11,686 nt of DNA, taken from positions 1 to 11,686 of the forward strand of contig JALUEN010000140.1 in assembly GCA_027052755.1 (NCBI GenBank), read 5' to 3'. This document shows positions 7,026-11,686 of the stretch, piece by piece. Positions within the stretch are counted from its first letter, which is position 1; every line of letters starts with the position of its first letter. The translations under genes were made by a program, and so were the position numbers. Below the pieces are notes generated by a model that saw only the letters and a program-made list of their open reading frames with translations, did no database searches and had not been told where the DNA came from. This DNA comes from a bacterium. GTDB lineage: Bacteria; DRYD01; JALUEN01.

Positions 7026-7034
7026 TTGATGTTT

Positions 7035-9728
7035 ATGACTGATTTAAACGGTATTAAAAGAACCTACACGTTTAAACTAGAGTCAATGTTCAAAGCCTCT
7101 AAGAAGACCCTTTTCGTTTTTGAGGATAACCCACCTAAACCACCTAGCTCGCTACTTGAGAAGATTGTTGACAAGATAGCTTATCCTAAGAGGCTTAAGG
7201 AACCTGAGAAAATTGTTGAGAAGCTCATTAAAGGAGAGAAGCTACGTTTTGAGCTCGGAAAACTTGAGCGAGAGGTAAAGGATTTAGAGGATCTGGATAA
7301 ATTAGCTAGGGATTGGGGACTGAGCTCTCCTGAGGAGGAGATCATCCTCCCTAACTGGGCTAGGGGAACTGAGAGGACTGTTGATTCTAAAAGCTCTCAA
7401 GATGGTTTCCTCCTAAGTGATAGCAAGGTTGACGCTTTCCTGAAGCCTGAAATCACTAAGGGAGTAAAAGGCGCTATCAGATTCCTTGAGCTAGGAATAT
7501 CACCTGAGAAAGCGATAAACTCCATAGTTGAAGAGAAGTTCAGGGAGATCAAGGAGATAGCTCCTGAGATCGCTAAGCTCTCTGATGAGGAGCTGAGGGC
7601 GAAAACCTTGGAGTTTAAGAAAAGAATTGCTAAAGGAGAGGATATGCTCTCAATACTTCCGGAAGCCTACGCAGTTGTCGCGGAAGCTGCTAAGAGGGTT
7701 CTAGGATACTACCCCTACGATGTCCAGTTTAAAGGTGCTATAGCCCTCGCTTTAGGAACAATAATAGAAATGAAAACAGGTGAGGGTAAGACGTTAACCT
7801 CTACCATGCCTATATACCTCCACGCTCTTCTAGGACGTGGCGTGCACGTAGCTACCGCTAACGAGTACTTAGCAAAGAGAGATGCCCAGAACATGGGAAA
7901 AGTCTTTCAGTTTCTAGGACTCTCAACGGGTTATGTAATTCCAGGTATGTCCCCTCAGGAGCGAAGAGAGGCTTATAGGAAGGATATCACTTACGGGACA
8001 ATAGAGGAGTTTGGATTTGACTTCCTCAGAGACACACTCGCTACATCAGAGGACCAAACCCTTCAGAGAGGTAGGGAGGTCCTGCTAGTGGATGAGGCTG
8101 ACTTCGTTATGCTAGATGACGCGGTTACCCCTTTGATAATATCCGGTCCTGGTGGAGATGGCTTCTCTCCACAGCTCCTGAAAACCGTTGATAAAGCTAT
8201 TAAAACTCTTAAGAAGGATGTTGACTTTAAGGTAGATGAGAGATATAGACGAGCTTACCTGACAGATGAAGGGATATCAAAGCTGGAGAGGATCTTAAAG
8301 GTAGATAACCTCTATGACCTCAAGAATTTTGATCTGCTGTGTGCTGTGGATAACGCTCTTCAGGCTAATTATGTACTCAAACGAGACGTTGACTATATAA
8401 TTGAGGGGGGAAAAGTTAAACTAGTTAGTGATAAAACTGGGAGGATAATGGACGGTAGGACATATTCTTTTGGACTTCAGCAGGCTATAGAGGTCAAGGA
8501 AGGCTTGGAGATCACACCATATAACTCTACCCTAGCGAGGATATCAATTACGAACTACATAAAGTCCTATCGCAAGGTAATGGGTATGACCGGTACGGCT
8601 ATGAGCTCTAAGGAATTCTTTGGGAAGGTTTATGGACTGCCTGTTGTACCTATACCAACGCATAAACCGGTTATAAGAAAAGACCACAAGGATATCGTCT
8701 TTAGAACACGCGCAGAAAAGTACGATTACCTACTTAAACTAGTTAAGAAACTACATAACATAGGTAGACCAATCCTGATAGGAACTACTAGCGTGGAGGA
8801 GTCAGAGAGGATCTCAAAGCTATTAAGAGAAGCAGGTATCCCTCACCAGGTGCTTAACGCTAAGTACCACGAGAGGGAAGCTGAGATCATAGCGAAGGCT
8901 GGTCAGAGAGGAGCTGTAACTGTTGCTACTAATATGGCTGGTAGGGGTGTTGATATCAAGCTACCTGAAGAGGTGAAGAGATTAGGTGGACTTTTCGTCA
9001 TAGGTACGGAACACTCAACCTCTAAGCGGGTGGATGAACAGCTCAGGGGAAGAGCGGGTAGACAGGGCGATCCTGGGGATTCTGTCTTCATCGTATCACT
9101 TGAGGATGACATAATTAAAAGATATATCGGTGATGTCAAGGTTAAGCTTGATCTCTCATTTGGTACGGAGATATCTAGCAAGGCTACTTGGAGTCTATTT
9201 GAGAAAGCGCAGGAGAAAGCGGAGAGAGAACTTGAGGGAACTCTTGAGGAGCTCAATAAATACGACTCTAACGTTAACCTTTTCAGGGATTACTATCTCA
9301 AGTACAGGGATAAGGTTATGAAAGCTAAGAACCCTGAGGAGCTCATGAAACTCCTCCTAGAGGATTATTGGAAGCTATCCCAGGAGACATCTAGAGGATC
9401 TGAGGAGCTTTACAGGGCACTGGTGCCTTATAAGGATAAGGAAAAGCTTCTGAGTGATCTGCTGGATAGGTATAAGAAGCTCTATGGTTCTGACCCGGTT
9501 CCGTTGAAAAACGCTCTTTTAAGCGTTCTATCCATCAGGTGGGCTGAGTACACTGAGGGGATAGATGAGATGAGGAGATTAGCTAGTTTCAGGGCATTAG
9601 CTGGTGAGGACCCTGAGACAGCCTTCAGGAGGATAAGCTCAGAGGAGTTCGGTAAGGTTATCGCTCTTAGCATCAGGGATCTCTTCTGGAGCCTCCTAAC
9701 CGGAAACGGTCAATCTAGGGAGGTTTAG
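7035..9728 (+). CDS. Divergent SecA-like preprotein translocase ATPase with N-terminal extension (SecA2-like)
   Basis: SecA drives preproteins through SecYEG by ATP hydrolysis at the inner face of the membrane. From ATG 7035 (897 aa) the protein has an unrelated hydrophilic extension (about 1-145). Then come the start of the SecA fold (KLSDEELRAKT, 181-191), Walker A MKTGEGKT (246-253), VDEAD (352-356), PPXD, MGMTGTA (516-522), the second nucleotide-binding domain with NMAGRGVDIK and QLRGRAGRQGDPG (669-681), then helical scaffold and wing. It stops after the equivalent of the last scaffold helix, with no linker or Cys-rich zinc tail. The near-invariant IDEARTPLIISG reads LDDAVTPLIISG and YDDV reads YDSN, so it is a divergent paralog, probably accessory rather than housekeeping. 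The protease gene begins 2 nt after its stop, and an exported protein precedes it. That it is the only SecA of the organism cannot be excluded from this window. Confidence 0.93.
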   Translation: MTDLNGIKRTYTFKLESMFKASKKTLFVFEDNPPKPPSSLLEKIVDKIAYPKRLKEPEKIVEKLIKGEKLRFELGKLEREVKDLEDLDKLARDWGLSSPEEEIILPNWARGTERTVDSKSSQDGFLLSDSKVDAFLKPEITKGVKGAIRFLELGISPEKAINSIVEEKFREIKEIAPEIAKLSDEELRAKTLEFKKRIAKGEDMLSILPEAYAVVAEAAKRVLGYYPYDVQFKGAIALALGTIIEMKTGEGKTLTSTMPIYLHALLGRGVHVATANEYLAKRDAQNMGKVFQFLGLSTGYVIPGMSPQERREAYRKDITYGTIEEFGFDFLRDTLATSEDQTLQRGREVLLVDEADFVMLDDAVTPLIISGPGGDGFSPQLLKTVDKAIKTLKKDVDFKVDERYRRAYLTDEGISKLERILKVDNLYDLKNFDLLCAVDNALQANYVLKRDVDYIIEGGKVKLVSDKTGRIMDGRTYSFGLQQAIEVKEGLEITPYNSTLARISITNYIKSYRKVMGMTGTAMSSKEFFGKVYGLPVVPIPTHKPVIRKDHKDIVFRTRAEKYDYLLKLVKKLHNIGRPILIGTTSVEESERISKLLREAGIPHQVLNAKYHEREAEIIAKAGQRGAVTVATNMAGRGVDIKLPEEVKRLGGLFVIGTEHSTSKRVDEQLRGRAGRQGDPGDSVFIVSLEDDIIKRYIGDVKVKLDLSFGTEISSKATWSLFEKAQEKAERELEGTLEELNKYDSNVNLFRDYYLKYRDKVMKAKNPEELMKLLLEDYWKLSQETSRGSEELYRALVPYKDKEKLLSDLLDRYKKLYGSDPVPLKNALLSVLSIRWAEYTEGIDEMRRLASFRALAGEDPETAFRRISSEEFGKVIALSIRDLFWSLLTGNGQSREV

Positions 9729-9730
9729 AG

Positions 9731-11092
9731 ATGGGGCTGAAAGTAGGGAAAGTTTTAAGCGGAGTAGGGAAGCTCTTAAGAACACTTAGGGTATCTGGAA
9801 GGGAAGTGAAACCTAAGGAAAATCCTGGAGAATCTAGCCTCATATCTCCTGATAGCGCTAAGGTAAAGCTTGAAGGTGGAGATCTAGAGGTAAAACCTAT
9901 CTCAGGGGGATCTGGGGTTAGCCCCCTGGTGAAGGTAGTGGCATCAACGCTCATCAGTATTAGTACAGCTTCTGCTTGGGCAACTGCCAATGCTTCAACT
10001 AGCCTTTATCTTAAGCATCTAGAGACCTCTTTAACCTCTGAGAGCTCTAAGCGCTCTGAGTATTCCTCTAGGGAGATAGTTGAACTGCTGACTAAGTTAT
10101 CTGGTAAGAATGCTTCAGGGCTCTTGGGGAAAATTCAATCTAGTGATGGGCTCCGATCCTCTCTCTCTAGGTTGATTACTTTCCTTAAGAGTGATAATTT
10201 CCCGAGGAGGTTAAAGGAGATCGCTCCAGATGAGTCCCCAGAGGTTTTTTCTAGGAAACTTCTGAGAGACCTAGTTGAGGTCTTGGAACACCCTGACAGG
10301 ATAACTCAGGATCGCAAGGGTACATGTGGAGCTACAGTGGCAGAGAGAGCTTTAGCAGAGAGGTTGCCAGGTGAGTACGTGCGAATCCTCACTGATCTCT
10401 TAGTAAACGGGAAGACTAAGCTTAGAAATGGTGCGGTGATGAGCTTAAACCTAGGTGGTCTTCATAATGCTAAGGGAGAGCGAGACACTAGATATCTGCC
10501 CTCAAGAATTCTCCAACCCTCTTTCACTGACTTCGCTAACGGTCCTTTCACTTATGATGACGATAAGGAGATTCAGGTGATAAAGTTTTCTGATGGCAAG
10601 AGCTTTACCGTACACTCATCTGGTTTAGCTGCAGGTGAAGAAGCTGACTTGCTTCAGGCATTGTTTGGAGCTAATTATAAACTCTTAGAGTTCTCAGAAA
10701 ACAGCGATTACAATAAGAAGATCCTTAAAGAGCTTCTCAAAGAGGAGTACCGAAGAGGACGTGGAAGGTTTCCGGTTGTAATCACTGTTAACTTCGTTAC
10801 CGATGAGGAGTTAAAGAGAGGAGTAGATGGTGGCCACTTTCTTGAGCTTAAAAAAGTAGAAGAGAACTCCGTTATTTTAAGTAATCCCTGGGGGGAATCA
10901 CCGAAGCTCTACGAGATATACCCTAACTTCAAGAGAGAAGGAGGTCCTCCGAGGGAGCCTGACGGTAGCGGGAGATGGGGATACATAAGGGTTAAAGATA
11001 GCGATCTCCTAAAGAGGTTAAAGCCTCTCAGGGGAGCTAACAATTACCTAATTGTACCAGAGGAAGCCTTAGAGAACCGTTTAACTGAATAG
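9731..11092 (+). CDS. Exported papain/calpain-like cysteine protease with extended leader
   Basis: The 453-aa product starts 2 nt after the SecA-like stop, with GGGAGG about 8 nt before its ATG, so the two genes are translationally linked. The leader carries LSGV (9-12), RVS (20-22), EVK (25-27) and GDLEVK (50-55), a hydrophobic core (66-80) and an ASA site at 80-82. This parallels the leader of the exported protein upstream of secA. Residues 95-190 are helical and charged, perhaps a propeptide. The catalytic domain shows Q193 and C199 in TQDRKGTCG (the same six-residue Gln-to-Cys spacing as papain), H369 in DGGHFLEL and N385 in LSNPWGES, where NPWG is calpain-like. It is predicted to cleave peptides outside the cytoplasm. 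A C39-like peptidase or a papain-fold transpeptidase is an alternative. The substrate is unknown; the co-exported protein is one candidate. Confidence 0.82.
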   Translation: MGLKVGKVLSGVGKLLRTLRVSGREVKPKENPGESSLISPDSAKVKLEGGDLEVKPISGGSGVSPLVKVVASTLISISTASAWATANASTSLYLKHLETSLTSESSKRSEYSSREIVELLTKLSGKNASGLLGKIQSSDGLRSSLSRLITFLKSDNFPRRLKEIAPDESPEVFSRKLLRDLVEVLEHPDRITQDRKGTCGATVAERALAERLPGEYVRILTDLLVNGKTKLRNGAVMSLNLGGLHNAKGERDTRYLPSRILQPSFTDFANGPFTYDDDKEIQVIKFSDGKSFTVHSSGLAAGEEADLLQALFGANYKLLEFSENSDYNKKILKELLKEEYRRGRGRFPVVITVNFVTDEELKRGVDGGHFLELKKVEENSVILSNPWGESPKLYEIYPNFKREGGPPREPDGSGRWGYIRVKDSDLLKRLKPLRGANNYLIVPEEALENRLTE

Positions 11093-11140
11093 AGAGTTGT
11101 ACTAAGTGATAGGAAAAGTATGAATCCTGCTTCATTAAGC

Positions 11141-11686
11141 TCAATGAACATTGTTATTGCTTGAAGTCTTCTTTCTCCTCTTTCTAGTGTACATTCTCCT
11201 GTCAGCTATCTTTATTAGCTCTTGGATATCGGTGGAGTCCTTAGGGTACTCGGCTACACCCCAGGAGAAGCTTAAGGGAAGCTTTAAGTTATTGGGTAGT
11301 ATGATATGTTTCAGCATGTTACTTAAGCGGTTCATCAGCTTCTCTGCTAGTCGCTTCCCAACATCTAGTAAGACTATCACGAACTCATCTCCACCATATC
11401 TTATGAAGAAATCTTTTCTCTTGAAGTTCTTGAGGATCTCCTGAGCGAAGAACTTCAAGTAGAGATCTCCTATCAGATGCCCGTATCTATCATTAACCTC
11501 TTTAAAATTATCTAGATCTAGCATTATCACTGAGTACTTGTCCACCTTAGCCTCTTCCCTTAGTTTCTTAGGTAGGATAACCTCAAGAAATCTCCTGTTG
11601 TAGGCTTTAGTTAAGCTGTCTGTTATCGCTCTCTGCTCGGTCCAGATGAGCTTCTCTATTATACCTCTCCAGAAGATGTCTATAAC
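11141..11686 (-). CDS. GGDEF diguanylate cyclase (partial, N-terminus beyond the window)
   Basis: The frame is open from the right edge to a TGA at 11141, giving the last 181 residues of a longer protein. The GGDEF domain begins in the part before the first GTG: TDSLTKAYNRRFLE matches the family's D-x-LT-x-x-YNRR opening, so the frame extends beyond 11545. MLDLDNFKEVND and GHLIGDLYLKFFA follow, and then the intact active-site motif RYGGDEF, so it should make cyclic di-GMP from two GTP. The product-inhibition site, normally R-x-x-D five residues upstream, reads K-R-K-D, so feedback inhibition may be weak. The upstream fragment FWRGIIEKLIWTEQRA looks like a helical linker from an unseen sensor domain. 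It converges on the protease gene with 48 nt between the stops, a stretch with no convincing terminator. Confidence 0.9.
   Translation of the reverse strand, partial: VIDIFWRGIIEKLIWTEQRAITDSLTKAYNRRFLEVILPKKLREEAKVDKYSVIMLDLDNFKEVNDRYGHLIGDLYLKFFAQEILKNFKRKDFFIRYGGDEFVIVLLDVGKRLAEKLMNRLSNMLKHIILPNNLKLPLSFSWGVAEYPKDSTDIQELIKIADRRMYTRKRRKKTSSNNNVH

Noticed and set aside
5968..7034. SecM-like arrangement: an exported protein gene upstream of secA
   Set aside because: The gap is 278 nt with its own promoter candidate, the protein carries a large C-terminal domain, and no arrest-like FxxxxWIxxxxGIRAGP motif is at its end. A cargo role explains it better.
11093..11140. Possible terminator hairpin GCTT-cat-t-AAGC between the convergent genes
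   Set aside because: The stem is only 4 bp, AT-balanced, and lacks a T-run on either strand.

Overview
The window is bacterial: it encodes a SecA ATPase, a membrane histidine kinase and a GGDEF protein, and genes start on ATG, GTG or TTG behind Shine-Dalgarno sites. It has moderate-to-low G+C, arginine codons that are mostly AGA/AGG, frequent CTAG tetramers, and proteins rich in Lys, Glu, Arg and Ile. This composition fits a thermophilic or deep-branching lineage, but I cannot name the taxon from the sequence.

Left block (1-4556, all minus strand). Reading in the direction of transcription: a cobalamin-adenosyltransferase-like protein with a degenerate N-terminal nucleotide loop, an orphan membrane histidine kinase, a guanine deaminase, a small beta-rich protein of unknown function, and the start of a signal-peptide protein that runs off the left edge. 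Gaps between them are 43-108 nt, so they may be co-transcribed. The block has no obvious single pathway.

Middle. A 75-nt divergent intergenic region with a small perfect palindrome separates that block from a plus-strand nucleotide-sugar glycosyltransferase of the 'IGIPSYN' type (4632-5849).

Right block (5968-11092, plus strand) is the notable part. It contains an exported 262-aa protein, a divergent SecA-like ATPase with about 145 extra N-terminal residues and no C-terminal zinc tail, and, 2 nt downstream, a secreted papain/calpain-like cysteine protease. The two exported proteins share an unusual leader of about 82 residues. Both have LSG[I/V] near the start, then R-[L/V]-S, EVK and GD[I/L]xVK, followed by a hydrophobic core that starts at residue 66 and a signal-peptidase-like site at residue 82 or 83. 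My inference is that this is an accessory SecA export module with dedicated cargo. It is analogous in layout, but not in leader motif, to the streptococcal accessory Sec (SecA2) systems with their ~90-residue signal peptides. A sigma70-like promoter and a 15-codon leader ORF precede the secA-like gene.

Right edge. A convergent minus-strand GGDEF diguanylate cyclase enters from outside the window. Its catalytic motif is intact and its inhibitory site is degenerate. No tRNA, rRNA, CRISPR array, insertion sequence or strong intrinsic terminator was seen.
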